Virus record (IMG/VR): IMGVR_UViG_3300042154_000160
Span: 1-33,982 of that record
DNA: 33,982 bases
Reading direction: 5' to 3' (one strand)
From: a virus
Below the pieces are notes generated by a model. The model was not told where the DNA came from. It ran no database searches and worked only from the letters and a program-made list of their open reading frames with translations. Below, piece by piece: positions 20,515-29,332 of this stretch. Position numbers and translations under genes: made by a program. Position 1 is the first letter of the stretch; the number at the start of each line of letters is the position of its first letter.

Positions 20515-22031
20515 CATTTCACCTGTACTGGTTTGCCTTGACGCAGCGTCCACGATTGACCATTTTTAAAAGTTGTTGTTTGGCCTTCTTTTAAAGCGCT
20601 GATTGGTGGTGTTTCTGCTGGTTTTGGAGCCAAATTAGGAATTGGTTTGTATCCTTGATCTTCACTGTAAATTGAATTTGTTGCGTTCATGATGTCTTGG
20701 ATTTCAGCTTTCATGCCTGCAAGTTTTGTTTTAATTGTGTTAGCGTCATCTGTTGGTTGTGGCAAAAATGGCTTTAACCGCCCAAATTCGCTTGCTGTAA
20801 CCGCTGCACCACTAAGATCATGAACTTTTGTTGCTGCCAATTCCGTCAAAGCTGCTCGCAATGCCGTACCTTCTTTATCAAAACGATTAAGAATAATGCC
20901 AGGCGTTATTCCTTTTAAAATTCCAGTGGCATCTGGCGTTTTTACCAGCAAATTATCAATTCTGTCCAACTTGTTTAACACTATTTGGTTTTGCGTCATT
21001 GCCGTGTTAACAGTTGGCGGTACATCTTTTAATTTAGCCGCAGGAGGTGTAAATCCTTCCATAACCGCAGGCGCACCACCAGCACGACCAGGCTGGATAA
21101 ACACAGGCTTACCACTAGCATCAACAGCCGCCACAGGCGATCCGTAGGTAATGTTGGCTGGTGGTCGCGCATCTATTTTTTGTTGCCGCAAAAATTTATC
21201 AATGCCTAAAGGTATTCTTCCAGCTTTTGTTTCTTGGGTAACATATTCATCGTAAACACCAAGATCGCCCGTTCTACCGGCCTTAGCAACAGGTGGTGTG
21301 CGTAGAACACTAAAATCTGTGCCGCCGCTTGCCATAAATGCTTTGACGCTTTCAGGCGTGTACTGGCTTGGGTTAATGCTTCCAAAATTAGCTTTTGCTG
21401 CCGGCTGATAAATTGGCTTTAAAGTTACAGGGTCAAACAAAACATCGTCTTTGCCCAACTTGATCGGCTCTTTAGGCTTCATTTGCGCCAAGAGCTGCGC
21501 CATGTACTGCTGCTGCCCCGCAGGGGTCTTCATTGCCCCAAAGCCTTCTGCTGTAAGCCTTCCCGCCGAGGCAGGGATTGCTGGTGCGCCAGGCGTGACC
21601 CCAAAGTTACCAGCGCCAGGCTGACCGGCAGGAATGATCCCGCCCTCGTAATCAGTCTCTGGCATCATTTGCATGCGAGGATTTTCAGCAATATCACGCT
21701 GATCCACATTTGCCGTAAATGTTGACGGGCCTTCAGGCACTGCCGCTGTTGGGGTCAGTCCTTTTAGCAATGCACCAAAATCAGCAGAAGTGTCAGCCCT
21801 AGCTGTATCCGCTAAAGTCTTTTCTCGCTCCTCTGCTTTGCCGCGCATTCTTGTTGCTGAATAGGCTTGCAGCATTTTTGCCAAACCAGCGTAAGGGCTA
21901 ATTGGTACGCCAGCCATTGTTGGCATTTCTAATGGGCTTAATGCTTGTTGCTGCAAAGCCTCTGCCAAACGCATTTTCCGCGCAATCGCTGCCGACTCCG
22001 CTGTGTATGGTGAAAGATTGATATCAGGCAT
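20514..22031 (-). CDS. Probable internal virion protein (505 aa)
   Basis: Begins MPDINLSPYTAESAAIARKM, then RLAEALQQQALSPLEMPTMA, GVPISPYAGLAKMLQAYSAT: a layout (helical start, ALSP, PISPxAGLAKML.AY) that recurs in phage internal proteins. The rest is Pro/Ala/Gly-rich, probably partly disordered, with a helical region (TVNTAMTQNQIVLNKLDRID). The stop overlaps the next gene and the start overlaps the S74 gene. It probably belongs to the DNA-ejection set with its two neighbours. Confidence 0.75.
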   Translation of the reverse strand: MPDINLSPYTAESAAIARKMRLAEALQQQALSPLEMPTMAGVPISPYAGLAKMLQAYSATRMRGKAEEREKTLADTARADTSADFGALLKGLTPTAAVPEGPSTFTANVDQRDIAENPRMQMMPETDYEGGIIPAGQPGAGNFGVTPGAPAIPASAGRLTAEGFGAMKTPAGQQQYMAQLLAQMKPKEPIKLGKDDVLFDPVTLKPIYQPAAKANFGSINPSQYTPESVKAFMASGGTDFSVLRTPPVAKAGRTGDLGVYDEYVTQETKAGRIPLGIDKFLRQQKIDARPPANITYGSPVAAVDASGKPVFIQPGRAGGAPAVMEGFTPPAAKLKDVPPTVNTAMTQNQIVLNKLDRIDNLLVKTPDATGILKGITPGIILNRFDKEGTALRAALTELAATKVHDLSGAAVTASEFGRLKPFLPQPTDDANTIKTKLAGMKAEIQDIMNATNSIYSEDQGYKPIPNLAPKPAETPPISALKEGQTTTFKNGQSWTLRQGKPVQVK

Positions 22032-23097
22032 TGATCCTCCCGTAATCGACCATCATGTAGCCGCTTGGATGAATGTGAATTGCCTCTGGCATCACTTGCT
22101 CAACTTCTTGCGCCATCACGCCAATGTCGTGTTTGCCCATAATGTCGTATTCGTAAATGCCGATGCCAAGTTTGTGAGTGCCAATGCGCTTGATGTTTGA
22201 CTTCAACCGGCGATCAGAAAGACCAATGGCAGCAGACCCAAGGGAATACAAACCAGCAGTGTTGGCGTTTTGTGTCGCCACTCGTTGGTTGTATGCGTTT
22301 TGATCGTATGCACCTTGTTGCGCTGTTGCGTTAGCAATTGGCGCAGGGGCAACATTTGATCCTTGATACGCTGAAAATTGCGGGTTTTGGATTTGCGATC
22401 CAGACATAAGCGCAGTGATCTCATTAAGAGGCATCTGCCGACTTTGAATCGCTTGAGCCAGCGCCTGTTGCTGTGCTGTGTTGGCAAACTGACCGCCTTG
22501 CAGCGCTTGGTTGTAGCCCTGTGCATTTGCAGCCGTGTCCAGACCAATGCCTTGCAGCACCGCTTGAGTGCGCTGGTCAGTCTCTTGCTCTCCAAGCGCA
22601 CGAATGGCGTTGTCGTAAGCCTCAGTGCCTGGCCGCAAGCCTTGGTTCACTAAGTTAGTCTCTGCGCTTGTCCTAGCCCGAGCCAGTGAAGGCTCAAGGC
22701 GTGACATAATTGCTTCTTGTCCTGTCATGCCAGCGTTGACCGGCATTCTGGCAATGTTGCTTGTGTCTAGGCTTGTCTGTACCGCTGGGCCACCAAATGC
22801 AAAAGGCTTGTCCAACACTTGGGAGGCCATTTGCGTACCTTTTTCGCCAAGGTTTGCAAGTCCGGTCTGTACTCTTTGCTGAGCCTCAAAGGTTTGCTGC
22901 GCTTGTGGCGTTAGGGTCTGGCGTACTGTGGGAGTGTCGCCATCATAAGAGACAAGTGAAGTCCCGTAAGGCGTGTACATGTTGGGGTTAGCAAGCCTTG
23001 CAGTAGCCCGTGCCGACTCCACATTTGCCGCCCCTTGTGCTATTGCTGCGCCTGTGTAGTCAGGCGCTGGTGGCGCTGCTGGTGCTTTCTTTCCCAT
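22024..23097 (-). CDS. Ejection-type protein with C-terminal S74 chaperone domain
   Basis: ATG at 23097 follows GGGGG; the product is 357 residues. The N-terminus MGKKAPAAPPAPDYTGAAIA, then QGAANVESARATARLANPNM, and a Gln/Ala-rich helical body resemble podovirus internal/tail proteins. The last 64 residues match the peptidase S74 intramolecular chaperone: SDRRLKSNI (294-302) gives Ser294 and Lys299, the same five-residue spacing as the Ser/Lys dyad of phage endosialidases, followed by IGVMAQEVEQVMPEA. In such proteins the domain promotes trimer folding and then cuts itself off before the Ser. Confidence 0.82.
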   Translation of the reverse strand: MGKKAPAAPPAPDYTGAAIAQGAANVESARATARLANPNMYTPYGTSLVSYDGDTPTVRQTLTPQAQQTFEAQQRVQTGLANLGEKGTQMASQVLDKPFAFGGPAVQTSLDTSNIARMPVNAGMTGQEAIMSRLEPSLARARTSAETNLVNQGLRPGTEAYDNAIRALGEQETDQRTQAVLQGIGLDTAANAQGYNQALQGGQFANTAQQQALAQAIQSRQMPLNEITALMSGSQIQNPQFSAYQGSNVAPAPIANATAQQGAYDQNAYNQRVATQNANTAGLYSLGSAAIGLSDRRLKSNIKRIGTHKLGIGIYEYDIMGKHDIGVMAQEVEQVMPEAIHIHPSGYMMVDYGRINA

Positions 23098-23503
23098 ATC
23101 TACCCCCTAAATATTTGCAATCTTTTTTAGCTAGCGTGAACAAAATCAAGTCCCCATCAGCCATTCCATCTTTGACCCTAGCCTCCTCTGTGAAGCCCAT
23201 CTTCTCGACCAGAGTTATGCTTTTTGCATTTGTTGCGTCTACAGGGACAATGATTTTTTTGACATTGCAAACATTGAACGGGTAATCAAAAATTGCAGCC
23301 AAGTAGCTTGCAGTGATCCGACCCTCAATCGCAATGTGGCAAAAAATTGATTGCCCGTTCCAGTTCTCGTAAATCACGCCAGCAATAATTTCACCATCTT
23401 TTGCCAGCCCAATCGCACGGCTGCGTTCTTCAAAATATCCACCATCAAGCTGCTTGGCAGTCCAGTGACCAACCGCATGATCGGATGTTATTTCAAAGGA
23501 CAC
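23060..23503 (-). CDS. GNAT-like N-acetyltransferase
   Basis: From GTG at 23503 (GAGG six bases upstream) the product is 147 residues, starting MSFEITSDHAVGHWTAKQLD. IGLAKDGEIIAGVIYENWNG, VNVCNVKKIIVPVDATNAKS-like strands and the C-terminal NAKSITLVEKMGFTEEARVK (motif B-like end of GNAT folds) support an acetyl-CoA dependent acyltransferase. The TTG at 23515 is an alternative start. It lies between hub and ejection genes; small GNATs occur at this place in other podoviruses, but the substrate is unknown. Its end overlaps the S74 gene by 38 bases. Confidence 0.75.
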   Translation of the reverse strand: MSFEITSDHAVGHWTAKQLDGGYFEERSRAIGLAKDGEIIAGVIYENWNGQSIFCHIAIEGRITASYLAAIFDYPFNVCNVKKIIVPVDATNAKSITLVEKMGFTEEARVKDGMADGDLILFTLAKKDCKYLGGRYGKESTSSATSA

Positions 23504-25040
23504 CACCGGCCTCAAACACTAGATCGGTTGCGACCCACTGTAATTGTATTCCCTGAGTGGCAGTTTTCAACAGTGGCGCAAAGGTATAGCCGATTTCTGT
23601 TGCCCCTTCCCAGCTTGCCGTAGGTGTTAAGCCACCGCCCCAAAGTGCTGAGTCCCATAAACCCGAGTCCCACAAACCTACAATGTTGCCAAAAAAACTT
23701 AACTCTGCGCTTTGGTCAGCTAAGTTGTAATCCACATTGACATTGCCAAAAACTGATGGATTACCATCCGAAAACAAGTGATAGCGGATCATCTTGCACT
23801 GCTTTTGTGTCGCCGTGCCGTAATTCTGGAAACTTTGCAGGGCAAAACCTTCTATGTTTGAAGTGTCATCCACACTGCCGTTCCAAGCTGACGCAACAAA
23901 TCCATCGCCGCCAAAATACGGATTGTCTTGATACAACTCCCAACAATTAGCATCCCAGCCTGTAAAGTTGCACCAGCTTTTCGTAATGTTGTTCATCACA
24001 TACTGCTGTTGCTGCCCCACGGCAATCGGCACATTCATAATTAGCTGGTTTTCTTTGGGGTAGTACAGCAGTTGCCACCCAAAGTTAGCCCCATAAGTGG
24101 AGACTGCCAAACTCATGGCGTATTGGATTTTGTTGGTGATCGACACCCTTGGATCAAGCCTAGAAGATTGCAAAGACCCCGACATTGGGACTACGCCATC
24201 TTGCGTGATGATGAGCAAGTCACCGCCAAACTTGGTATAGCAGCGCCTGCCAATTGGTGCGCCGACCTTGTAAAGCCCGATCTGCGAAATACCTGATGGC
24301 GTTGTTGGATCAGTCAAGCGCCAAACAAGCACCTCGCCATTGCTGGTGATAAACGCTAAGTAGTCATCCACACCATAGCCAGCGTCCAGCGTCCATGTCA
24401 TGCCAGCCATGATGTAGCCACCCATCTGGAAGATGCTGGTCATGTCTAGCGCCACAGCCGCCCCACCAATGGCGTTCACAGGCAAATACCAAACTTTTAA
24501 GGTGTTGGTCGTTGTCAGCCAAATGCGGTTTTTAAACAGCGTGATGTTGGCAACAGTCGATGTGTCTACATTGGTGATGTCGTAAGGTGACCCATCCCCA
24601 TCAGTGTGCCAGTTTGTGCCGTCATAGGTTCTGAGCTTGTCTGCGCCGTTAACGCACATCAAATAGGATGCCGCTGGGGTTGTGATGTTTGTGTACTGGA
24701 ATTTGGAGTTTGACAGGCCAGTAACATCAGGCGAGCCAACCGCACCGCCAGAAGTGATGTTGTAGATTGACCCACTGGCAATGGCAAATAGCTTGTTGGC
24801 CGTGCCAGAGCTGTACGACATCAGCGTTTCAACTTGACCCGATATGCCAGTAGCAAACCTTGTGTAGCCGTTCCGCAAAATAACCGAGTTTGTGCCAGGC
24901 CAGAAGTTTGTCAGCGTCACCGCATCCAGAGGCTCCATCGCCCCTAAAGCATCTCTGGCGTTCCAGCCGCCAATAGGTGCAGCTACCGAGACTGTTTGAC
25001 TGCGCTGCGTAGAAGGCGCTTTAGCAAATGAGGCAAGCAT
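23493..25040 (-). CDS. Tail hub / packaged-DNA stabilisation-like protein
   Basis: ATG at 25040 overlaps the adaptor stop as TAATG; the longer frame from TTG 25076 is unlikely. The 515-residue protein starts MLASFAKAPSTQRSQTVSVA and reads PIGGWNARDALGAMEPLDAV TLTNFWPG, an opening seen in tail tube or hub proteins. The body is repeated beta strands (LFAIASGSIYNITSGG, LRTYDGTNWHT, RIWLTTTNTLKVWYLP, ITQDGVVPMSG), consistent with a propeller like P22 gp10. It probably plugs the connector and carries fibres. Function is inferred from fold character and location. Confidence 0.75.
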   Translation of the reverse strand: MLASFAKAPSTQRSQTVSVAAPIGGWNARDALGAMEPLDAVTLTNFWPGTNSVILRNGYTRFATGISGQVETLMSYSSGTANKLFAIASGSIYNITSGGAVGSPDVTGLSNSKFQYTNITTPAASYLMCVNGADKLRTYDGTNWHTDGDGSPYDITNVDTSTVANITLFKNRIWLTTTNTLKVWYLPVNAIGGAAVALDMTSIFQMGGYIMAGMTWTLDAGYGVDDYLAFITSNGEVLVWRLTDPTTPSGISQIGLYKVGAPIGRRCYTKFGGDLLIITQDGVVPMSGSLQSSRLDPRVSITNKIQYAMSLAVSTYGANFGWQLLYYPKENQLIMNVPIAVGQQQQYVMNNITKSWCNFTGWDANCWELYQDNPYFGGDGFVASAWNGSVDDTSNIEGFALQSFQNYGTATQKQCKMIRYHLFSDGNPSVFGNVNVDYNLADQSAELSFFGNIVGLWDSGLWDSALWGGGLTPTASWEGATEIGYTFAPLLKTATQGIQLQWVATDLVFEAGGVL

Positions 25041-25954
25041 TATGCGGTAGGCCAGTTGCCATCTTGAATGCTCCAAGGCCCGACCAGTGCGTTCATGCCT
25101 GCTGGCGCTAGCGACTGTGCAGCCACCGGCACATCTTGCGCCTTGGTGTAGCTCAGTGTCCTCATAAACTCGCCCAACTCAATCGCATAGTCAAGTTTTT
25201 TGGCCTTGAGAAAATAGTATTTCAGACCGGCCAGCATCAAGTCATCAGCAAAGACGCAAGTGTCTGAATCGGCTGTGTAGGCTGATTTTGTGCCTTCAGT
25301 GCCGCCAGCAGCGACAACCCAATAGCTGCCAACATACTCAAAAGCAAGGTTGTAAACGCTGGTCAGGGCTTGGAATATACGCAACTTGTCGTTGTAGATT
25401 CGGTAACGCTCCCGTGGGCCTACCGAGATGATGCCGCCTTGCAGCCATTGCCACTCTTGGCTAGTCTTTGTGCCAAGGTTGCGCCAATGGTTTGTTCTGT
25501 CCCAATTCGTGTCGGAGATCATCCGGTCAAAGCCGCCTGGCATTGGGTAGTCTTGCTTTGCAAATGTCAATGAGACAGCCGCCGTAGAAGTGCTAACCGG
25601 CGTGTTCAGGGTTAGCTGAGATGCAGAGTCAATTGTCAAAATCTCAGAGTAAGCCGCTATGCCCGTGCCAGTGACCACATTGCTGACTTGCAAGCCCGAT
25701 GTGGTGATGTTGGTGATAACGCTTGAATTGGCCGTTATATCGCCCGTAACAGTGGTTGCCGCCGTAGTCTGGAAAATGTACGCCTTGACTAAACGCTGCC
25801 ACTCATAATCACGCACCAAGTCTTTGCCAAGGCGCTGGGCCAAGGCAAGGAGCTGGACAGTCTGATTGTTAGTGCTACCGATTACCGCCGTTGGTTGAGA
25901 AAGTCCCAACTCACCGGAGACTTGATCGACTAATTGCAGCAGCGTGTAGGCCAT
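25040..25954 (-). CDS. Head-to-tail adaptor-like protein
   Basis: The 304-residue protein begins MAYTLLQLVDQVSGELGLSQ, then PTAVIGSTNNQTVQLLALAQ, RLGKDLVRDYEWQRL, a helical adaptor core as in P22 gp4-type tail accessory proteins. Residues about 63-130 form a Thr/Ser/Val-rich beta insertion (GDITANSSVITNITTSGLQV). The end returns to helices (LMLAGLKYYFLKAKKLDYAI). It would bind under the portal ring. It directly precedes the hub gene (TAATG). Confidence 0.75.
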   Translation of the reverse strand: MAYTLLQLVDQVSGELGLSQPTAVIGSTNNQTVQLLALAQRLGKDLVRDYEWQRLVKAYIFQTTAATTVTGDITANSSVITNITTSGLQVSNVVTGTGIAAYSEILTIDSASQLTLNTPVSTSTAAVSLTFAKQDYPMPGGFDRMISDTNWDRTNHWRNLGTKTSQEWQWLQGGIISVGPRERYRIYNDKLRIFQALTSVYNLAFEYVGSYWVVAAGGTEGTKSAYTADSDTCVFADDLMLAGLKYYFLKAKKLDYAIELGEFMRTLSYTKAQDVPVAAQSLAPAGMNALVGPWSIQDGNWPTA

Positions 25955-26542
25955 TTACTCCACCAGTTCTTTTTTGGGACGTCCAGCTTTTTTGGCCGTC
26001 AACTCTGCAATCATCGCACGGAGTTCAGCCATTTCAGCATCCTGAGCCTTCAATTTTTCATCAGTCTCAGCACGGATTTTGTCAAACATTTGCGAGTCTT
26101 GAGCTGCCGCAATAAACGCCCGTGCTTTGTCGCGCAGATCGTTAAAGCCCATGATTTTGTTGCCAACGATGTCCGAAAGCTGGGCAAACTGGTCAATGGT
26201 AAAGATGTTAAGCGCTTTAAATTCAGCTTTTTGAGTCTCAGAAACAGCGCTCCACACTTCGATTGGAGTGCCTGGCACTGTTTCCTCTTTCTTTTGCTCA
26301 AATCTTGCCCACTCTACGGGAAAGTCTTCAATGTCTTGCTCACGCATTGGCCGGTCAATGGTCAGGGTGTTGTCGCCTGGCACTAGCTTTTTCAAGAAAA
26401 TACGCTCTTGAAAGATCGGGCGCTTTTCTTCAGCCGTTCTAAAGTTGTTTTGCACCTGAACCGCATGGAAAAACACCGCCATCTTGCCGCGATTGCTCTC
26501 CATAAATGATTCGTCTGTCCATCCAGCCACTTCGTTTTTCAT
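25955..26542 (-). CDS. Unknown protein with C-terminal coiled coil (195 aa)
   Basis: Begins MKNEVAGWTDESFMESNRGK, then MAVFFHAVQVQNNFRTAEEK. The first 70 residues look like a beta domain (VPGDNTLTIDRPMREQDIED), followed by helices and a coiled coil AETDEKLKAQDAEMAELRAM with a basic end KKAGRPKKELVE resembling an AT-hook. It ends one base before the adaptor start and begins within the stop of the DUF115 gene. It may be a head-completion or scaffold-like protein; no family is recognised. Confidence 0.65.
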   Translation of the reverse strand: MKNEVAGWTDESFMESNRGKMAVFFHAVQVQNNFRTAEEKRPIFQERIFLKKLVPGDNTLTIDRPMREQDIEDFPVEWARFEQKKEETVPGTPIEVWSAVSETQKAEFKALNIFTIDQFAQLSDIVGNKIMGFNDLRDKARAFIAAAQDSQMFDKIRAETDEKLKAQDAEMAELRAMIAELTAKKAGRPKKELVE

Positions 26543-27273
26543 GCCATTTCCTTTAGTTGTAGCGCGGTTTCTTGCATTAAACCATCGCCAAAAAATGCAA
26601 GCTCTGCATCCTGAGTCTTGATGAATTGCTCCATCTCGATTGCCGCTTCAAGCATTTGCCGTGTGGTCTGGAACACCCTGTCCCCAGCCTTGACAAATAT
26701 TTTATCTTGATTTTTCCCCAAATGTGGCCCTGCATGCCGGTCTGTTAAGTAGCTGCAATCCATGCCGTGAAACTTAAACCGCCGATACCCAAGCGCCGCC
26801 ATCACTTCCATTGCCCTCATGCCTACAGTCGAGCCACCGGAAATCATGCTGTTTAAGCCTTCTGGATGGTTTGCCGCTACCCATGCAACAGTGTCTAGGT
26901 CGTTGCCGTTAATCAAGTGCCACAGACGCACGTTATAGCCCTTCAGGGCTTCCCACCAGCTTGGATGACACACAGTAGCCATCAGGTACGTTGTGGCCTT
27001 CTGTGGCCTTTTAAGCATTCTGGCCTTGTGCTCTCTGGGATCGCAGTCAACATGAAAATCTGGCACGATGCCGCGCTCGACAAGGTAGTCATGCGCTCCT
27101 GACACTGTAACAATTGGTCGCCTGATCTGCTGCCATGTGTCAGCTAGGCTTGGCCCGTAGCAAACAATTGATGCCCATTTATCGTTAAATTTGGTCTTTT
27201 TCTTAAGCATTTGCCCATGCGCCTGCGACATTTGGGCATGACGCTCTGCGTTGCTCAAGACTCCTTGTAGCAT
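26539..27273 (-). CDS. DUF115 / MptE-like protein
   Basis: The 244-residue protein has the DUF115 Rossmann-like pattern: ASIVCYGPSLADTWQQI, then VTVSGAHDYLVERGIVPDFH, VDCDPREHKARM, and SGGSTVGMRAMEVMAALGYR with FKFHGMDCSY. DUF115 occurs in 6-hydroxymethylpterin diphosphokinase MptE and in motility-associated (MAF) glycosyltransferases that load nonulosonic acids on flagellin. It resembles the N-terminal half of the 543-aa protein encoded at 27701-29332 (GAHDYLVERGIVPDF against GAHDWLIDNGVIPDY), so the two probably arose by duplication. The substrate is unknown. Confidence 0.8.
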   Translation of the reverse strand: MLQGVLSNAERHAQMSQAHGQMLKKKTKFNDKWASIVCYGPSLADTWQQIRRPIVTVSGAHDYLVERGIVPDFHVDCDPREHKARMLKRPQKATTYLMATVCHPSWWEALKGYNVRLWHLINGNDLDTVAWVAANHPEGLNSMISGGSTVGMRAMEVMAALGYRRFKFHGMDCSYLTDRHAGPHLGKNQDKIFVKAGDRVFQTTRQMLEAAIEMEQFIKTQDAELAFFGDGLMQETALQLKEMA

Positions 27274-27857
27274 TCGACCCTCATGTCTCTGAATGGAAAA
27301 TGGTAGCGAGGCTCAAAAAATTCTATGCGCTGCATGCCCACCGACTCCAGCATCTGGCTCAGTGGAACTTGAAACCAGCCCCAATGGTGGCACATTGCCT
27401 CGTTCTTATATTTCGGGTCGCCGTACAGCGCATTTAGGGTCATAAAGGGCTGCAAAGGCTCTTTGTTCACCACACAGTTGTGGACGTAGGCAAACACCTT
27501 GTCCATGCAGGGCAGCTCTAGAATCATTTTGCCGCCAGGCTTTAGCACCCGTTTCCACTCAGTCAGCAGATCAGCGACTTCCCACTCGTAAAAATGCTCT
27601 AGAACATGAATCGCAGCCACGGCATCAGCCGAATCAGACGCAATTTCCAGCTTTCGCAGATCGCATTTAATGTCTGAGACATCCGAATAGAGATCGACAT
27701 TTATCCATCCGTCCCATTTCTTTGTTCCACATCCAAGGTTGTAGGCCGTCTCGTAGCTATCTTCCACTTGGCGCTTAGTGTTTGCGGCGAGAATTTTTCC
27801 GTCACGAAAGACTGCGCCTTCGATATGAGCCGGTTTGCTTTGTTCTTTAAAGTCCAT
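27255..27857 (-). CDS. Class I SAM-dependent methyltransferase
   Basis: The 200-residue enzyme has motif I AYNLGCGTKKWDGWINVDLY (38-57), an acidic residue after the second strand (INVDLYSDV), a motif IV-like AIHVLEHFYEWEVADLLTEW, and RVLKPGGKMILELPCMDK, the classic Methyltransf_11 layout. The ATG at 27857 makes it overlap the DUF115-GT gene by 157 bases in a different frame; GTG at 27767 would shorten the overlap to 67 bases and keep motif I. It lies between two DUF115 genes and may methylate a sugar or sugar precursor (inference). Confidence 0.85.
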   Translation of the reverse strand: MDFKEQSKPAHIEGAVFRDGKILAANTKRQVEDSYETAYNLGCGTKKWDGWINVDLYSDVSDIKCDLRKLEIASDSADAVAAIHVLEHFYEWEVADLLTEWKRVLKPGGKMILELPCMDKVFAYVHNCVVNKEPLQPFMTLNALYGDPKYKNEAMCHHWGWFQVPLSQMLESVGMQRIEFFEPRYHFPFRDMRVECYKES

Positions 27858-29332
27858 TCAATGCCGTCCTTGATGTTGCCAATGTAGATCGGGAAACCCT
27901 CTAGCGCAGGGTGAGGCTCTGCCACCACAAAGCAACCCTGTCGGATCGCCTCAATTGCTCTGTTGGCGCTCTTGTAAGTCTCTGTAGCGGGTAGCACCAC
28001 AATGTCAGCTTGTGCAAACTCTTTGAGCATGGTCTTCTTTGACCACGGAATTGACCCTGCAAAGTTGGACACCACCCGTAGGTGATAACCCGCTATCTCC
28101 GGCAAGATGCGCTCTAGGCTTGCTCTGTTTACTTGATGACCATACCACAACAGGTTAACACCCTTGCAGTGAGGCTTCTTCAACGGGTATTCAAACGGGT
28201 CGGGAATGACCACGGCATCACGCCCCAAGACCTTGATGCGCCTTGCCATTTCCTCAGTGGGGCAAGTGACCACATCAGCTAGGCGCAGCGCCTCTTGGTA
28301 GTGCATCCAATCAAAGTGGTCATCACAGAAGTCCACCACAATCCATGCGCCCCGTGCCTTGGCCCGTGCCATGTCCATCAGCTCTTGCGCTTGGGGCTTG
28401 GCAAACACCAGCGTGTCAGCCGTCAAGTCGTTTAGGCTTGCCCAATCCCCTGCCGGTATCTTTGCCCGATAGCGCCAGCTTGCCGATTTGTTGTCGCCCC
28501 AATGGATAAACGATGTGCGTGTGTTTAGCTCTTTGCGCTTGTCAATCAATCCCGCTAGCTCAAAGACATTCTGGCTGCGTTTCTTAATGATGGCCTGAAT
28601 CAGCCCATGCCCATGCCCCGTAAAGGTGGCATCTGGCAGATAGTCGTAGTAGGTCTGAAAGTGTTCAGCTTGCAGCGCCATTGCTGCGTTGCAGTAAAAC
28701 GGCTCACCCTGTGGCTCAATCCTGACTTCAATCAGCTTGTCGCCGTCTTTAAGGCCATCGCCGTTGACCCGTAGCTCTGCGCCGTCATTGCACGAATCAA
28801 AGCCAAACAGCTCAAAGTTGCGCCAGCCAAGCACATAAAACAGGGACATTGCCCTTAAACCGGAGGTTGTGCCGCCGCCAATGAGCATGCAGTTTTGTGG
28901 CCGGTCTTGGCCTTTTTTGATGTACGGATGCCAAAGCGTGACATTGTGGCCGACCAGGTTGTCAAACAGCGCTTGGTGGCACTGGCTGGCAATCATGTAG
29001 TGGACAGCCTTGTTTGGCTTGTAAAACGCTATCCGGTGTTCTTGCGGGTCGATGGCTAAAGCGTAATCAGGAATCACGCCGTTATCGATTAGCCAATCGT
29101 GCGCCCCTTTGATTGCCACAATGGGCAACCCGTCTGCCTTCATCTTTTTAATAAGCTCTAACTGCCCCCTGACACTTGGCGCACTTGCCACCAAAACGAT
29201 CTTGCCCTCTTTAGGGTCTAGCGCTTGTGTAACTTGTGGATAGCCCCGTGCAATCGCGGCATCCATGTGTCCAAAAAGTGTATCGTCATCTGAGACACAC
29301 TGACCAGTGATTTTTAGGGGTAAAAAACTCAT
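27701..29332 (-). CDS. DUF115-glycosyltransferase fusion (543 aa)
   Basis: Residues about 50-250 are a DUF115/MptE-like domain (KIVLVASAPSVRGQLELIKK, IKGAHDWLIDNGVIPDYALA, IDPQEHR, GGGTTSGLRAMSLFYVLGWR). From about 260 on there is a GT-B, GT4-like domain: NTRTSFIHWGDNKSASWRYR, TLVFAKPQAQELMDMARAK, LLWYGHQVNRASLERILPEI and ADIVVLPATETYKSANRAIE AIRQGCFVVAEPHPALEG. The latter is the nucleotide-sugar end of GT4 enzymes. Its start lies at the foot of a terminator hairpin whose 3' arm holds its ribosome site. With the methyltransferase and second DUF115 protein it forms a glycan cassette between capsid and tail genes. Confidence 0.82.
   Translation of the reverse strand: MSFLPLKITGQCVSDDDTLFGHMDAAIARGYPQVTQALDPKEGKIVLVASAPSVRGQLELIKKMKADGLPIVAIKGAHDWLIDNGVIPDYALAIDPQEHRIAFYKPNKAVHYMIASQCHQALFDNLVGHNVTLWHPYIKKGQDRPQNCMLIGGGTTSGLRAMSLFYVLGWRNFELFGFDSCNDGAELRVNGDGLKDGDKLIEVRIEPQGEPFYCNAAMALQAEHFQTYYDYLPDATFTGHGHGLIQAIIKKRSQNVFELAGLIDKRKELNTRTSFIHWGDNKSASWRYRAKIPAGDWASLNDLTADTLVFAKPQAQELMDMARAKARGAWIVVDFCDDHFDWMHYQEALRLADVVTCPTEEMARRIKVLGRDAVVIPDPFEYPLKKPHCKGVNLLWYGHQVNRASLERILPEIAGYHLRVVSNFAGSIPWSKKTMLKEFAQADIVVLPATETYKSANRAIEAIRQGCFVVAEPHPALEGFPIYIGNIKDGIEWTLKNKANRLISKAQSFVTEKFSPQTLSAKWKIATRRPTTLDVEQRNGTDG

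Noticed and set aside
25040-25076. Upstream TTG start for the hub protein
   Set aside because: ATG at 25040 overlaps the adaptor stop as TAATG, the usual coupling here; the extra 12 residues look like shadow sequence.
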